A DNA stretch of 64,000 nt from an uncultured Bacteroidales bacterium (GTDB lineage Bacteria > Bacteroidota > Bacteroidia > Bacteroidales > Bacteroidaceae): assembly GCA_902776455.1 (NCBI GenBank), contig CACYQI010000007.1, positions 1 through 64,000 of the forward strand, read 5' to 3'. Position numbers and translations under genes: made by a program. Positions 7,517 through 17,875 of the stretch are shown here, one piece after another (position 1 is the first letter of the stretch; each line of letters opens with the position of its first letter). The notes under the pieces were generated by a model. That model was not told the DNA's origin, did no database searches, and saw nothing but the letters and a program-made list of their open reading frames with translations.

Positions 7517-8725
7517 ATGAAAACAAATCTTTCCGAGAGGCTACAACGCCTTTCACCCAGTGCAACGCTTGCCATGAGCCAGCGCAGCAGCGAACTCAAA
7601 GCAGAAGGCGTTGATGTCATCAACATGAGTGTGGGCGAACCTGACTTCAACACGCCCGACCACATTAAGGCTGCTGCCATCAAAGCCGTTGAGAACAACT
7701 ACAGCCGCTACAGCCCAGTTCCGGGTTATCCCGAGCTGAAGAAAGCCATCGTGGCTAAGCTAAAAAACGAGAACGGCTTGGACTACGCTCCCAGTCAGAT
7801 TCTTTGCAGCAACGGCGCCAAGCAGAGCGTCTGCAACACCATCATGGCTGTTGTCAATGCCGGCGACGAAGTTATCATCCCCGCGCCCTATTGGGTGAGC
7901 TACCCGCAGATGGTACTCCTGGCAGAAGGCACGCCCGTCTTCGTCGAGGCAACCATCGAACAGGACTTCAAGATAACGCCAGAACAGCTCGAAGCTGCCA
8001 TCACGCCCAAGACGAAGGCACTCATCCTCTGCTCGCCCAGCAACCCGACCGGCTCCGTCTATAGCAAGAAGGAACTCGAAGCACTGAAGGACGTGCTGCT
8101 TCGTCACGAAGACATCATCGTCATTGCCGACGAGATTTACGAGCACATCAACTACGTCGGCGAGCATGCCAGCATGGCGCAGTTCCCCGAAATCAAGGAG
8201 AGAGTGGTCGTCATCAACGGCGTCAGCAAGGCCTACGCCATGACAGGTTGGCGCATTGGCTTCATCGCAGCACCCGAATGGATAGTGAAAGGTTGCAACA
8301 AGCTGCAGGGACAATACACCAGCGGTCCGTGCTCCGTCAGCCAGAAGGCAGCAGAAGCCGCCTTTGCTGGTCCGCAGGAGTGTGTCGAAGAAATGCGTCA
8401 GGCCTTCGAGCGTCGCAAGAACCTCATCGTCAAGCTTGCTAAGGAGATTCCCGGTCTCGAAGTCAACGACCCGCAAGGAGCCTTCTATCTCTTCCCCAAG
8501 TGCAGCAGCTTCTTCGGCAAGAAGGCAATGGTCAATGGTCAATGGTCAATGGTCAATAATTCCACCGACCTCGCCATGTACCTGCTCGAAGTGGGTCACG
8601 TTGCCACTGTTGGCGGTGATGCTTTCGGCTCGCCCGAGTGCTTCCGCATGAGCTATGCCACCAGCGACGAGAACATCATCGAGGCCATGAAGCGCATCAA
8701 AGAAACCCTCGCAAGACTGAAGTAA
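7517..8725 (+). CDS. aspC: PLP-dependent aspartate aminotransferase family protein
   Basis: This fold-type I aminotransferase of 402 residues most likely makes aspartate from oxaloacetate or acts on related keto acids in the cytoplasm. Visible motifs are MSVGEPDFNTPDHI near the N-terminus, SNPTGSVYSKKEL, the PLP-contacting DEIYEHINYVGEH, the lysine motif NGVSKAYAMTGWRIGF and a C-terminal FRMSYATSDENI with the substrate-binding Arg. A loop near residues 336-347 (AMVNGQWSMVNN) is encoded by four perfect AATGGTC heptamers; related enzymes have a short unrelated loop there. As 7 is not a multiple of 3, gain or loss of one unit would truncate the protein about 65 residues early. The GH43-like gene follows after 12 bases. 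Confidence 0.88.
   Translation: MKTNLSERLQRLSPSATLAMSQRSSELKAEGVDVINMSVGEPDFNTPDHIKAAAIKAVENNYSRYSPVPGYPELKKAIVAKLKNENGLDYAPSQILCSNGAKQSVCNTIMAVVNAGDEVIIPAPYWVSYPQMVLLAEGTPVFVEATIEQDFKITPEQLEAAITPKTKALILCSPSNPTGSVYSKKELEALKDVLLRHEDIIVIADEIYEHINYVGEHASMAQFPEIKERVVVINGVSKAYAMTGWRIGFIAAPEWIVKGCNKLQGQYTSGPCSVSQKAAEAAFAGPQECVEEMRQAFERRKNLIVKLAKEIPGLEVNDPQGAFYLFPKCSSFFGKKAMVNGQWSMVNNSTDLAMYLLEVGHVATVGGDAFGSPECFRMSYATSDENIIEAMKRIKETLARLK
8527..8557 (+). repeat. AATGGTC heptamer array inside aspC
   Basis: Four perfect units at 8527, 8534, 8541 and 8548, followed by AAT. It is coding and is read in all three phases (MVNGQWSMVN). Confidence 0.8.
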
Positions 8726-8737
8726 AAGCCCCTCCCC

Positions 8738-11700
8738 ATGAACAAAGCTATCGTATTCCTGCTGCTGCTGCTTGCCGCTGGCACTTCTGCCCTGGCAGAC
8801 ACTTACACGAATCCCGTCATCAGCCTTGATGTGGCCGACCCGACGGTACAGCGTGGCACAGACGGTGCCTGGTATTGCGTGGCAACAGGCGGCGGTTTGT
8901 ACCGCTCCTCCGACCTCGTGCATTGGACAAGCCTCGGCAGTGCCTTCATGGACTACCCGCAGTGGAACGAAGGCTATGTGGTGTGGGCAACCGACATCTC
9001 CCGCCTTGGCAAAGGCTACATCATGCACTATGCCTTGGCAAAATGGGGCGACGAAACCATCACCGGCATCGGGGCTGCCACGTCGCAGACGGCAGAAGGT
9101 CCTTTCACAGACTTGGGCAAGATGTTCGCCACGGCCGAGAGCGGCGTCAAGAACAGCATTGACCCTTGCTACATTGAGGAAGGAGACCGCAAGTACATGG
9201 CATGGGGAAGCTTCAACGGCATCTACATTGCCGAGCTTGAAGACGATGGTTTTACCGTCAAATGGAACACGAAGAAACAGATAGCCGGCTCGGGCTTCGA
9301 GGGAGCAATGCTCCACAAGCACGGCGGCTACTACTACCTGCTGGCCAGTGTTGGCTCTTGTTGCGAAGGCGCGAAGTCCACGTACAAGGCAATTGTCGGG
9401 CGCAGCACGTCGCTCATGGGCGACTACGAAGCACGCAACAACAACGGCACGCTCTGGTCGAAGAAGATGCTCAAGAATGCCTACGACGTGCTCATCGACC
9501 GCAACAGCCGTTTCGTCGGCCCTGGGCACAACAGCGAGATTGTGACCGACGACGAAGGGCAGGACTGGATTCTCTATCATGCCTACGACTTGACGCAGAA
9601 CGAGTCGGAGCGTATGCTTATGCTCGACCGCATCACTTGGCAGGACGGATGGCCCGTCGTGGAAGGTGGTTCGCCAAGCACAACCCAGAAGCCCGCTCCC
9701 GTCTTCCACAGTGGCGACGGAGCCAAAGTGTGCTATCGCTTCCTGAACCTCGACCTTGCCGGGAGCACATGCCGCTATTGGGACTTGGAGAAGGCAGGCG
9801 TCTCCGTGCAGAGCGGACAAGGTTCGGTACATCTTCCTGTTACGACCATCAGCGGAGCAGGCTCGTTCTCCTTGACACAAACCGCAGGACAGATGCGCGA
9901 CGGCTTCTACGAGATGCGGTACAACGGCACGCAGACTGGCAGCCACATCTGTGCCCAAGTCTGTGGAATCGTTACGCCTATCAGTCAGGATGGCTCGCTC
10001 AGTAACGCAGACGATGCCAGTTCAAGCTTCCTCCTGGGGCAGCACGAACAGCGTGCCTACGGGCTGGTGACAGGCGGCAAGCTGACCATCGGATTCTGTT
10101 CGAATGGCAATGTCGGTTCCGACGAAACGGCATACTTCGGCAACATCGAAGTCATCTATCGCGAGAAGAACAGCGCTGTCCTCCACGAACTTATGCCGAA
10201 ATACATAGAACTGGCAAGGATGGCAAAGGCAATCACCCCGTCCGTGGAGCAGCAACAACTGCTTCAGCAGGCCATTCACGACCTCGAGACGGCCAACACC
10301 GACAGCGAACGCTACGACTGCCTCGTGGCTCTCTGCACGATGATACAAGGGCTGGAAGCCCACGACGAACAGGATACGAAGATGAAAGGCACAGGTTCGC
10401 CTTCCGACCCCTACGTCATCGAGACGGTTGCCCATGCCATCGAATTTGCCCGTAGCGTGAATGCCGGTGCCACAGATGCCTGTGCAGTATTGGCCGCAGA
10501 CATTGACCTGAAGAACCGCACCTGGACGCCCATCGGCTCGACAACCAAGCCGTACAAGGGAACCTTCGACGGCGGATGCCACCGCATCATGAACATGAAG
10601 CTCTCGAACAGCAAGACCTATCAGGGCTTTTTCGGTGCCGTGACGGACGGAGCCTACATTCACCACCTCATCATCGACAGTTCGTGCAGCATTCGCGCGG
10701 CATCGCGTGCGGCCGGTCTGATAGGCGGAAGCGTGGGCGGAAGCAACAACGTAAGGAAAGTCTTCATAGCCAATTGTGGCAACGAAGCAAGCGTCTATAC
10801 GAACAACGAGAATGCCGCAGGCATCATCGGCACGAACACCGAAAGCTCAGCTTCCATCATCATTCGCGACTGCTACAACACGGGCACCATCGAAGGCGGC
10901 TCGGACATCGGAGCCATCAGCGGGTGGCTTGGCGGCGGATGGAGCGAGGTGTGCAATACCTACAACATAGGAAGGGTGAAGACCCATTCAGCCAACTCCA
11001 CCGAGTTCGCTCGTCACAACGGTTGCCGATTCTCCAATTGCTACTGGCTCAGCACGATGAACACGAGTAATTGTGGCGGGTCAAGTGTCACAACTATACA
11101 GGTGAAGTCGGGCGAGTTGGCGTTTATGATTGCCGGAGAATGCACGGGTTCTGCCACATGGACACAGGCCATCAGCACCGATGCACATCCCATTCCCTGG
11201 GACGAAGGCGGCCGCATCTATCGTCACCCCTTGCTGAAGTGCAACGGAGAGCCAGCCGACGCATATATTTATAATAATGTAGAAGGCGATGCACCCGTGC
11301 TGGAGTCGCACACCTACGGTACGAACGGCGTCTGCTCCGTCTGCCAGCAAGCCTACACCATCAAGAATGCCGACCAACTGATGGCTTTTGCCGAAGCCGT
11401 CAATGCAGGTGCCGTGACCGCGAGTGCCGTGCTTACAGCCAACATCAACCTTTCGGGCAAGACTTGGACTCCCATAGGAAATGCCGAACATCCCTATGAA
11501 GGCGAGTTCGACGGCGGAGGACATCGCATCACGAACATGACTATCCAAAGCGCGGCAGACTATCAAGGTTTCTTCGGCATCGTCACCGACGGCTTGTTCC
11601 TCCACGACCTCATCATCGACAGTTCTTGTTCCGTCAGGGGCGGCAACTACTGCGCCGGACTTGTAGGTGGCAGCAACGGAGGCAAGTCGAACAGGGTGGA

Positions 11701-12922
11701 ATTGCTCATCGAACGCTGCGGCAACGAGGCCGATGTAACGGCAAGCGGCATCAATGCTGCAGGCATCTTCGGCTGCAACATGGAGGGATGGGCCACCGTC
11801 ATCATTCGCAACAGCTACAACACGGGCACTATCCACGGCGACCACGAGTGCGGCGCCATCAGCGGATGGCTCGGAGGCGGATGGAGCCACGTCAGCAACT
11901 GCTACAACACGGGAGCAGTCACCACGGGCAACGACGTGTGTCACGACTTCGGACGCAACAGCGGATGCTGGTTCCACAACTGCTATTACCTCGACTCTAC
12001 CGATACGCACGACGTGACAAACGGCTGTTCGAAGGAGGTTTACCCCGTCTCGGAGCAGCAAGTGCGCAATGGCAATCTCTGTTCATTACTCGGTGCCGCC
12101 TTTGGCCAGCAACTCACCACCGACGCCGTTCCCACACCGGGTGCTGTCCGCGTCAAGCCGGGTATCACCCTCCCCTACTACAACATGAACGCCACCGGTC
12201 GTGCTTCGACCTACAGCATTCTGCTGAGCCACGGATTCGAGCCTAAGCTTCCCGCCGGTACGACCACTCTTGCGGCTGCTGCTGTGGACTACGACCTCAA
12301 GGTAAACATCGGCCAGCCCGTATTCTTCACCCTGCCTGTCACGGTCGATGCCTCCTACTTCTCCGGCACCGTCTATCGCTTGCAGGACTTCCAGAACGGC
12401 GTACTTAACTTCGTGACGGTCAGCGAAGTGGCAGCAAACACGCCCTACATGCTGTTGCCCGACAAGAACGACTACCTGTTGCAACCCGACGCTCCGGTTC
12501 GTTCCGCAGCCATGCCTCGCGCCAAGAACGTGACGGTGAAGGACGGCAGCCAGCAAGCGTGCCACATCGGCACCTACCAGACCACGACGGACGTCACAAC
12601 CCTTCTGGCATCCCTCAGCGGGCAGGACGGCTATGTCTTTATCCTCCCTGGCCGGGAGGAAATGGAGGAAAGCCCCGTCAGCCCTACTTTGCAGCCCTTC
12701 GATGCCAGCCTCGTCATCACAGACGACGCGTCGATAGCCAGCCAAAGCTTTGAGATTCGCCTGGACGGCACACCCACAGCCATCGACTTCTCACAGGCGA
12801 ATGACGGCCAAGGACAGTGGTATAATCTCTCCGGACAACAGGTAGTGAACGGCAAAGGGCAGGCACACGGACTTTTCCTTCAACCGATGGGCGGCTCGGG
12901 CTACAGAAAGGTGCTGAAATGA
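8738..12922 (+). CDS. Secreted GH43-like glycosidase with GLUG repeats
   Basis: This 1394-residue exported protein has a signal peptide (first ~20 residues, ending ALA). A five-bladed GH43-type domain spans about 22-310. The family acids are visible: Asp34 in VADPTVQ, Asp142 in SIDPCYIEE and Glu189 in GFEGAML followed by GGYYYLLAS, so arabinanase- or xylosidase-like activity on plant or host polysaccharide is likely. Residues about 310-480 look like a carbohydrate-binding beta-sandwich. Two GLUG-type blocks follow (about 555-790 and 870-1110), with repeated WTPIG, FDGGGHRI, YQGFFG and SYNTGTI motifs. The end (YNLSGQQVVNG ... KVLK) resembles Bacteroidetes C-terminal sorting or anchoring domains, which fits the T9SS genes in this window. 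It lies 12 bases after aspC. Confidence 0.8.
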   Translation: MNKAIVFLLLLLAAGTSALADTYTNPVISLDVADPTVQRGTDGAWYCVATGGGLYRSSDLVHWTSLGSAFMDYPQWNEGYVVWATDISRLGKGYIMHYALAKWGDETITGIGAATSQTAEGPFTDLGKMFATAESGVKNSIDPCYIEEGDRKYMAWGSFNGIYIAELEDDGFTVKWNTKKQIAGSGFEGAMLHKHGGYYYLLASVGSCCEGAKSTYKAIVGRSTSLMGDYEARNNNGTLWSKKMLKNAYDVLIDRNSRFVGPGHNSEIVTDDEGQDWILYHAYDLTQNESERMLMLDRITWQDGWPVVEGGSPSTTQKPAPVFHSGDGAKVCYRFLNLDLAGSTCRYWDLEKAGVSVQSGQGSVHLPVTTISGAGSFSLTQTAGQMRDGFYEMRYNGTQTGSHICAQVCGIVTPISQDGSLSNADDASSSFLLGQHEQRAYGLVTGGKLTIGFCSNGNVGSDETAYFGNIEVIYREKNSAVLHELMPKYIELARMAKAITPSVEQQQLLQQAIHDLETANTDSERYDCLVALCTMIQGLEAHDEQDTKMKGTGSPSDPYVIETVAHAIEFARSVNAGATDACAVLAADIDLKNRTWTPIGSTTKPYKGTFDGGCHRIMNMKLSNSKTYQGFFGAVTDGAYIHHLIIDSSCSIRAASRAAGLIGGSVGGSNNVRKVFIANCGNEASVYTNNENAAGIIGTNTESSASIIIRDCYNTGTIEGGSDIGAISGWLGGGWSEVCNTYNIGRVKTHSANSTEFARHNGCRFSNCYWLSTMNTSNCGGSSVTTIQVKSGELAFMIAGECTGSATWTQAISTDAHPIPWDEGGRIYRHPLLKCNGEPADAYIYNNVEGDAPVLESHTYGTNGVCSVCQQAYTIKNADQLMAFAEAVNAGAVTASAVLTANINLSGKTWTPIGNAEHPYEGEFDGGGHRITNMTIQSAADYQGFFGIVTDGLFLHDLIIDSSCSVRGGNYCAGLVGGSNGGKSNRVELLIERCGNEADVTASGINAAGIFGCNMEGWATVIIRNSYNTGTIHGDHECGAISGWLGGGWSHVSNCYNTGAVTTGNDVCHDFGRNSGCWFHNCYYLDSTDTHDVTNGCSKEVYPVSEQQVRNGNLCSLLGAAFGQQLTTDAVPTPGAVRVKPGITLPYYNMNATGRASTYSILLSHGFEPKLPAGTTTLAAAAVDYDLKVNIGQPVFFTLPVTVDASYFSGTVYRLQDFQNGVLNFVTVSEVAANTPYMLLPDKNDYLLQPDAPVRSAAMPRAKNVTVKDGSQQACHIGTYQTTTDVTTLLASLSGQDGYVFILPGREEMEESPVSPTLQPFDASLVITDDASIASQSFEIRLDGTPTAIDFSQANDGQGQWYNLSGQQVVNGKGQAHGLFLQPMGGSGYRKVLK

Positions 12923-13007
12923 AAACTGCAGTTGTCACGAAGACATCGAGCGAGCGGTAAAACAACAAAATCTTTGTCCGATTGATACACAATTCGTATT
13001 TATTTTA

Positions 13008-13015
13008 TATATTTG
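13008..13015 (+). promoter_or_regulatory. -7 element upstream of nadE
   Basis: TATATTTG lies 44 nt before the nadE start. A TTG lies upstream at 12982-12984 but at 23 nt, longer than ideal. The region 12923-13059 between the genes is otherwise AT-rich and free of repeats. Confidence 0.5.
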
Positions 13016-13059
13016 CGGTGTAAATCACATTAAAAGAACAAACAAATCAAACAATCATA

Positions 13060-14994
13060 ATGAATCACGGATTTGTAAAAGTGGCATCGGCCATTCCGTC
13101 TGTCAAGGTAGCAGACTGCCAGTACAACGTAGAGCAGATTGAATCGCTCGTCATTCAGGCCGAAGGCAAGGGCATAGAGATAATCTGCCTGCCCGAACTC
13201 TCGCTGACGGCCTATTCCTGCGGCGACCTCTTCCAGCAGCAACTGATGCTCGACGAGGCTGAAATGGCGCTCATCCACTTGATGAACAACACGCGCAGCC
13301 TTAACATCATCAGCATCGTCGGTCTTCCCGTCGCCTATCGCGGCAGCCTGCTCAACTGCGCAGCCGTGCTCCAACGCGGCAAAATCCTTGGCCTCGTGCC
13401 AAAGACGTTCTTGCCCAACTACAAGGAGTTCTACGAGAAACGCTGGTTCCAAAGCGGAGCCGACATACACGAAGGCACGGTGCTCATCTGCGGACAGCAG
13501 GTTAAAGTGGGGACTAACCTCCTCTTCAACACGCCCTCCTGCGTGTTCGGCATAGAACTTTGCGAAGACCTTTGGGCACCTGTACCGCCCAGCTCGATAC
13601 TGACACTACAGGGCGCTGACATCATCTTCAACCTTAGTGCAGACAGCGATGCAGTAGGCAAGTACACCTATCTGCAAAACCTTCTTGCACAGCAAAGTGC
13701 GCGCACCATCTGCGGCTATGTCTTCAGCAGCTGCGGCTTTGGCGAAAGCACGCAGGACGTCGTGTTCAGTGGCAAAGGTCTCATCTACGAGAACGGCACG
13801 TTGCTTGCAGAGACGAAGCGACATCAATTTCAGCCGCAAATGCTTGAGGCAGAGATCGACGTGGATCGTCTTCGCAGCGAACGCAGAAAGAACACTACCT
13901 TTGCAGCCTGCGCCAAGCGGTGTGCAGCGGTCAATGGCGTTTGGTCCATGGTGGACACCGAGCGTGTTCCAGCCCGTCCCTTCTCGCTGACACGCACCAT
14001 CGACCCCCATCCCTTCGTTCCTACCGGTTCACGTCTCGACGAACGCTGTCAGGAGATATTCGACATTCAAACCGAAGGATTAGCCAAACGCGTTCAGCAT
14101 ACTGGCGCTGAGACTGTTGTGGTAGGCATCAGCGGCGGCCTCGACTCCACTCTCGCCCTGCTTGTCTGCGTCAGCGCCTTCGACAGACTCGGCCTGAACC
14201 GCAGAGGCATCGTGGGCATCACCATGCCGGGTTTCGGCACAACCGACCGCACCTACACCAATGCCGTCAACCTGATGAAGCTGCTCGGCATTACTATCCG
14301 CGAGATAAGCATCAAGGAGGCTTGCCTGCAACACTTCGCCGACCTCGGACACGACATGGACACGCACGACGTGACCTACGAGAACGGACAGGCTCGCGAA
14401 CGCACACAAATCCTCATGGACGCTGCCAATCAGATGAACGGCTTCGTGGTCGGCACGGGCGACCTCAGCGAACTGGCCCTGGGATGGGCAACGTACAACG
14501 GCGACCACATGTCGATGTACGGCGTGAATGCCTCGGTGCCGAAGACGCTCGTCAAGCATCTCGTGGCCTGGATAGCAGAGCATACGAAGGACGAAAGCAC
14601 GCGGCAGACGCTGCTCGACATCGTCGATACGCCCATCTCGCCCGAGCTTATACCGGCCGACGAACAGGGCAACATCACGCAGAAGACGGAAGACCTCGTC
14701 GGTCCCTACGAGCTGCACGACTTCTTCCTCTACTACCTGTTGCGCTGGGGCTTCCATCCTGCCAAGATTTACCTGCTGGCGCGTCAAGCCTTCGGGCAAA
14801 CCTACGACGACGCCACCATACGCAAATGGCTCCGCACCTTCTACCGACGCTTCTTCACGCAGCAGTTCAAACGCAGCTGCATGCCCGACGGACCGAAGGT
14901 GGGAAGCTGCAGTCTCAGCCCTCGTGGCGACTGGAGAATGCCCAGCGACGCATCGGCCAACCTTTGGCTCAAAGAGTGCGACGAGCTGGGATAG
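13060..14994 (+). CDS. nadE: Glutamine-dependent NAD+ synthetase
   Basis: The enzyme converts nicotinate adenine dinucleotide to NAD+ with ATP and glutamine-derived ammonia, the last step of NAD synthesis. The N-terminal nitrilase-type glutaminase has its full triad Glu46 (LPELSL), Lys115 (VPKTFLPNY) and Cys168 (GIELCEDLW). The C-terminal synthetase has the PP-loop ISGGLDST near residue 353 and [20 protein letters not shown]. The length of 644 is normal for the two-domain form. It is transcribed alone from a TATATTTG promoter; gdhA follows after a short gap holding an 8-bp array. Confidence 0.95.
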   Translation: MNHGFVKVASAIPSVKVADCQYNVEQIESLVIQAEGKGIEIICLPELSLTAYSCGDLFQQQLMLDEAEMALIHLMNNTRSLNIISIVGLPVAYRGSLLNCAAVLQRGKILGLVPKTFLPNYKEFYEKRWFQSGADIHEGTVLICGQQVKVGTNLLFNTPSCVFGIELCEDLWAPVPPSSILTLQGADIIFNLSADSDAVGKYTYLQNLLAQQSARTICGYVFSSCGFGESTQDVVFSGKGLIYENGTLLAETKRHQFQPQMLEAEIDVDRLRSERRKNTTFAACAKRCAAVNGVWSMVDTERVPARPFSLTRTIDPHPFVPTGSRLDERCQEIFDIQTEGLAKRVQHTGAETVVVGISGGLDSTLALLVCVSAFDRLGLNRRGIVGITMPGFGTTDRTYTNAVNLMKLLGITIREISIKEACLQHFADLGHDMDTHDVTYENGQARERTQILMDAANQMNGFVVGTGDLSELALGWATYNGDHMSMYGVNASVPKTLVKHLVAWIAEHTKDESTRQTLLDIVDTPISPELIPADEQGNITQKTEDLVGPYELHDFFLYYLLRWGFHPAKIYLLARQAFGQTYDDATIRKWLRTFYRRFFTQQFKRSCMPDGPKVGSCSLSPRGDWRMPSDASANLWLKECDELG

Positions 14995-15028
14995 GCAACA
15001 GAGTCTCGGCATCACAGCCGACGACCTC

Positions 15029-15062
15029 TCCATAACGACATAACGTTATAACGTCATAACGA
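15029..15062. repeat. 8-bp ATAACGNN array upstream of gdhA
   Basis: Four to five units of the form NNATAACG (CATAACGA, CATAACGT and relatives) lie about 25 nt before the gdhA start. Same family as before ribBA and lptG. Confidence 0.55.
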
Positions 15063-15085
15063 CAAATAAACTAAAACAAAGCAAC

Positions 15086-16423
15086 ATGTACGTAGAAAGA
15101 ATTATGCAAGGCCTGGAGCAGAAGCACCCAGGCGAAAGAGAGTACCTACAGGCTGTCCGCGAAGTGCTGGAAAGCATCAAGGACGTGTACAACATGCACC
15201 CTGAGTTCGAGAAAGCCAAGATAGTGGAACGCATCGTAGAGCCTGAACGCATCGTCACCTTCCGTGTGCCCTGGGTGGACGACAAAGGCGAGGTGCAAGT
15301 CAACTTGGGCTACCGCGTTCAGTTCAACAGCGCCATCGGCCCCTACAAGGGCGGCTTGCGCTTCCATTCCTCAGTGAACCTCTCCATCCTGAAGTTCCTC
15401 GGCTTCGAGCAGACCTTCAAGAATGCCCTCACCACCCTGCCAATGGGCGGCGGCAAGGGCGGCAGCGACTTCTCTCCCCGAGGCAAGAGCGATGCCGAAA
15501 TCATGCGTTTCTGCCAAGCATTTATGATGGAACTGTTCAGGCACATAGGCCCCGACGTCGATGTACCTGCAGGCGACATTGGCGTGGGCGGTCGTGAGAT
15601 AGGCTACCTCTTCGGCATGTACAAGAAGCTCACCACGCAGTTCCACGGAGCCACGCTGACAGGCAAGGGCCTGGAATGGGGCGGCAGCATCCTTCGTCCC
15701 GAGGCAACAGGCTTCGGAGCACTCTACTTCGTGAACCAGATGATGCAGACGCACGGCCTCGACATCAAGGGCAAGACGGTCGCTCTCTCGGGCTTCGGCA
15801 ACGTCGCCTGGGGTGCTGCGAAGAAGGCTACCGAGCTGGGAGCGAAGGTTATCACCATCAGCGGCCCCGACGGATACATCTACGACCCGGCAGGACTCGA
15901 CGAGAAGAAGATTGACTACCTGCTTGAATTGCGTGCCTCGGGCAACGACATCTGCCAGCCCTATGCCGAGCAGTTCCCCGGCTCCACTTTCTTCGAAGGC
16001 AAGAAGCCGTGGGAGCAGAAGGCCGACATCTATCTGCCTTGTGCTACACAGAACGAGCTGAACGGCGAGGATGCCGACAGGATATTGGCCTCGAAGCCGC
16101 TTTGCGTGGCCGAAGTCAGCAACATGGGCTGCACGGCCGAAGCAGCCGAGAAGTTCATCGCAGCACGTCAGCTCTTTGCTCCGGGCAAGGCCGTCAATGC
16201 CGGCGGCGTAGCAACCTCCGGTCTCGAAATGACACAGAACTCCATGCGCCTCTCCTGGTCGGCTGAAGAAGTGGACAGACGTCTGCACCAAATCATGGCA
16301 GGCATCCACCAGCAGTGCGTCAAGTATGGCAAGGAGGGCGACTACGTCAACTACGTCAAAGGGGCGAATATCGCTGGTTTTATGAAGGTTGCGAAGGCCA
16401 TGATGGCCCAAGGAATCGTCTGA
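15086..16423 (+). CDS. gdhA: NADP-type glutamate dehydrogenase
   Basis: It interconverts 2-oxoglutarate plus ammonia and glutamate, the main ammonia-assimilating step in many gut Bacteroidales. Length 445 fits the hexameric small-subunit class. Signatures are GPYKGGLRFH near residue 92, the catalytic-lysine motif LTTLPMGGGKGGSDF, PAGDIGVGGREIGYLFG, and the dinucleotide-binding ALSGFGNVAWGAAKKATELGAK. NADP(H) preference is inferred from overall similarity to the small hexameric type, not from a tested residue. It lies on the same strand as nadE, 91 bases downstream; a separate promoter is not obvious. Confidence 0.94.
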   Translation: MYVERIMQGLEQKHPGEREYLQAVREVLESIKDVYNMHPEFEKAKIVERIVEPERIVTFRVPWVDDKGEVQVNLGYRVQFNSAIGPYKGGLRFHSSVNLSILKFLGFEQTFKNALTTLPMGGGKGGSDFSPRGKSDAEIMRFCQAFMMELFRHIGPDVDVPAGDIGVGGREIGYLFGMYKKLTTQFHGATLTGKGLEWGGSILRPEATGFGALYFVNQMMQTHGLDIKGKTVALSGFGNVAWGAAKKATELGAKVITISGPDGYIYDPAGLDEKKIDYLLELRASGNDICQPYAEQFPGSTFFEGKKPWEQKADIYLPCATQNELNGEDADRILASKPLCVAEVSNMGCTAEAAEKFIAARQLFAPGKAVNAGGVATSGLEMTQNSMRLSWSAEEVDRRLHQIMAGIHQQCVKYGKEGDYVNYVKGANIAGFMKVAKAMMAQGIV

Positions 16424-16447
16424 GAAAAGGAGCATAAGTTGATGCCC

Positions 16448-16557
16448 CGTGGAGCGCAGGCCGACACAACGTGGAGCGTAAGCCGATGCAACGTGGAGGA
16501 AAGCCCGATGCAACGTGGAGCGTAAGCCGATGCTCCACGGAGCGTGAAACTACCACC
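16448..16557. repeat. 22-bp array, CGTGGAGCGTAAGCCGATG family
   Basis: CGTGG recurs at 16448, 16470, 16492 and 16514, exactly 22 bp apart, with a degenerate fifth unit near 16536. The same unit occurs in the opposite sense at 24606-24740. Confidence 0.75.
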
Positions 16558-16558
16558 T

Positions 16559-16619
16559 GTGGATAGTTTGCGAAATGTCCGTGGATAGTTTGCGAAATGT
16601 CCGTGGATAGTTTGACAAA
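16559..16619. repeat. 22-bp array, GTGGATAGTTTGCGAAATGTCC family
   Basis: Two perfect 22-bp units (16559-16580, 16581-16602) and a partial third. This is the reverse complement of the nine-copy array at 25082-25279. Confidence 0.8.
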
Positions 16620-16675
16620 TCTACATGGAGTGTTTACTTCAGCAGTACTCTACAAAGATTCAGTCGAAGCTTCGC

Positions 16676-16920
16676 GGCGTTTCCCCTCCCTTTTAAGGGG
16701 AGGGGTTAGGGGTGGGGTGAGAATGTCAAAGCCCAAAGCTATTCAGTCAATTACAGACCCCACCCCCTACCCCTCCCCTTGAAGGGAGGGGAGTCGCGGC
16801 AGGGCTTCACTAAGATTCCATCCCTAAGGGAGGGGAGTCGCGGCAGGGCCTCACTAAGATTCCATCCCTAAGGGAGGGGAGTCGCGGCGGGGCTTCACTA
16901 AGATTCCCTCACTTCGAGTG
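16676..16920. repeat. G/C hairpin repeat and 44-bp tandem units
   Basis: A palindromic CCCCTCCCTTTTAAGGGGAGGGG block near 16683-16715 is followed by a second arm around 16760-16790. Then comes a tandem unit with GAGTCGCGGC at 16791, 16835 and 16879, a 44-bp period (twice 22). The units continue up to just past the 3' side of the convergent cmk gene's downstream region. The stretch 16424-16968 holds no gene. Confidence 0.65.
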
Positions 16921-16968
16921 GATGGAATCTTCTGCAGGACATTATTATTTCCGACCGCCTGTGCGCGT

Positions 16969-17658
16969 CTATTCGTCTGCCACCCGATGATACTGCTCCA
17001 GCAGCCAGGCCTTCTGCTCGGGAATGGTCATGTGGCTGTTGTCGAGCACGATGGCATCCTCCGCTTGTCGAAGGGGGCTGATGGCACGTGTGGAATCGAT
17101 ACGGTCGCGCTCCATGACGTTGGCACGTATCTCGTCGAAGTTGCACGCCTCGCCTTTTGCCGTCAGTTCGTCGTAACGGCGCTGGGCACGTACATCGACG
17201 CTTGCCGTGACGAACACCTTCAGCTCGGCATCGGGAAACACCACGGTGCCTATGTCGCGCCCGTCCATGATGACGCCCTTTGCCGCACCCATCAGACGTT
17301 GCAAATCCACCATAGCCTCGCGGACAAAGCCAAGCGTAGCAATGGGGCTGACGTAGTTCGACACCTCCATCGAGCGTATCTCTCGCTCCACGCAGATGCC
17401 GTTCAGATAGGTGTCGGGACGCCCCGTCTCCTCGTTCAGCCGGAAGGTTATCATCACTTCGGGCAGGTGCTGGCGAAGACCATCCTCGTCGATGCCGGCC
17501 TCGGAAATCAAGCCGTTCTGCAAGGCGAAGAGCGTGACGGCACGGTACATCGCGCCGGTATCAATATAAATATAGCCTATTTCCTTGGCCAAATCCTTGG
17601 CCATCGTGCTTTTGCCACAAGAAGAATGGCCGTCAATGGCAATCGTTATCAGTTTCAT
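16969..17658 (-). CDS. cmk: Cytidylate kinase
   Basis: It phosphorylates CMP and dCMP with ATP in pyrimidine nucleotide recycling. The P-loop GHSSCGKST is at residues 10-18, followed by [11 protein letters not shown], the NMP-binding [11 protein letters not shown] and the lid region with RAQRRYDEL. The length of 229 residues is normal. It lies 217 bases downstream of porQ on the same strand; the porQ-cmk pairing is common in Bacteroidetes. Confidence 0.95.
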   Translation of the reverse strand: MKLITIAIDGHSSCGKSTMAKDLAKEIGYIYIDTGAMYRAVTLFALQNGLISEAGIDEDGLRQHLPEVMITFRLNEETGRPDTYLNGICVEREIRSMEVSNYVSPIATLGFVREAMVDLQRLMGAAKGVIMDGRDIGTVVFPDAELKVFVTASVDVRAQRRYDELTAKGEACNFDEIRANVMERDRIDSTRAISPLRQAEDAIVLDNSHMTIPEQKAWLLEQYHRVADE

Positions 17659-17875
17659 CGTACATTTAACTTACTGAAGTTTCTGAAGTTAAAGTGGAAG
17701 TAAAAATGGAAGTAAACTCGCTACGCTCGGAAGTTATAGAAGGACGTTACCGTATAAGCAGGCCGCATCCAAAGCTATCGTCCAGCCAGCTTGCTGGCTT
17801 AAATTCCTGCGCGAAGCGCATAACTCCCTATTTAACTTCATCTTATAACTCCCGGAACTTAAATTAACTTATGTT
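17659..17875. other. Gap between porQ and cmk with a hairpin
   Basis: It holds AGCCAGC/GCTGGCT (17784-17799), a stem with a 2-nt loop, and several near-repeats of GGAAGTAAA and GAAGTTA. There is no U-run in the minus sense, so termination is uncertain. No gene is seen. Confidence 0.4.

Noticed and set aside
13926-13960. NadE segment VNGVWSMVD resembling the aspC heptamer loop
   Set aside because: The DNA is not an AATGGTC tandem and NadE has normal length there, so similarity is taken as chance.
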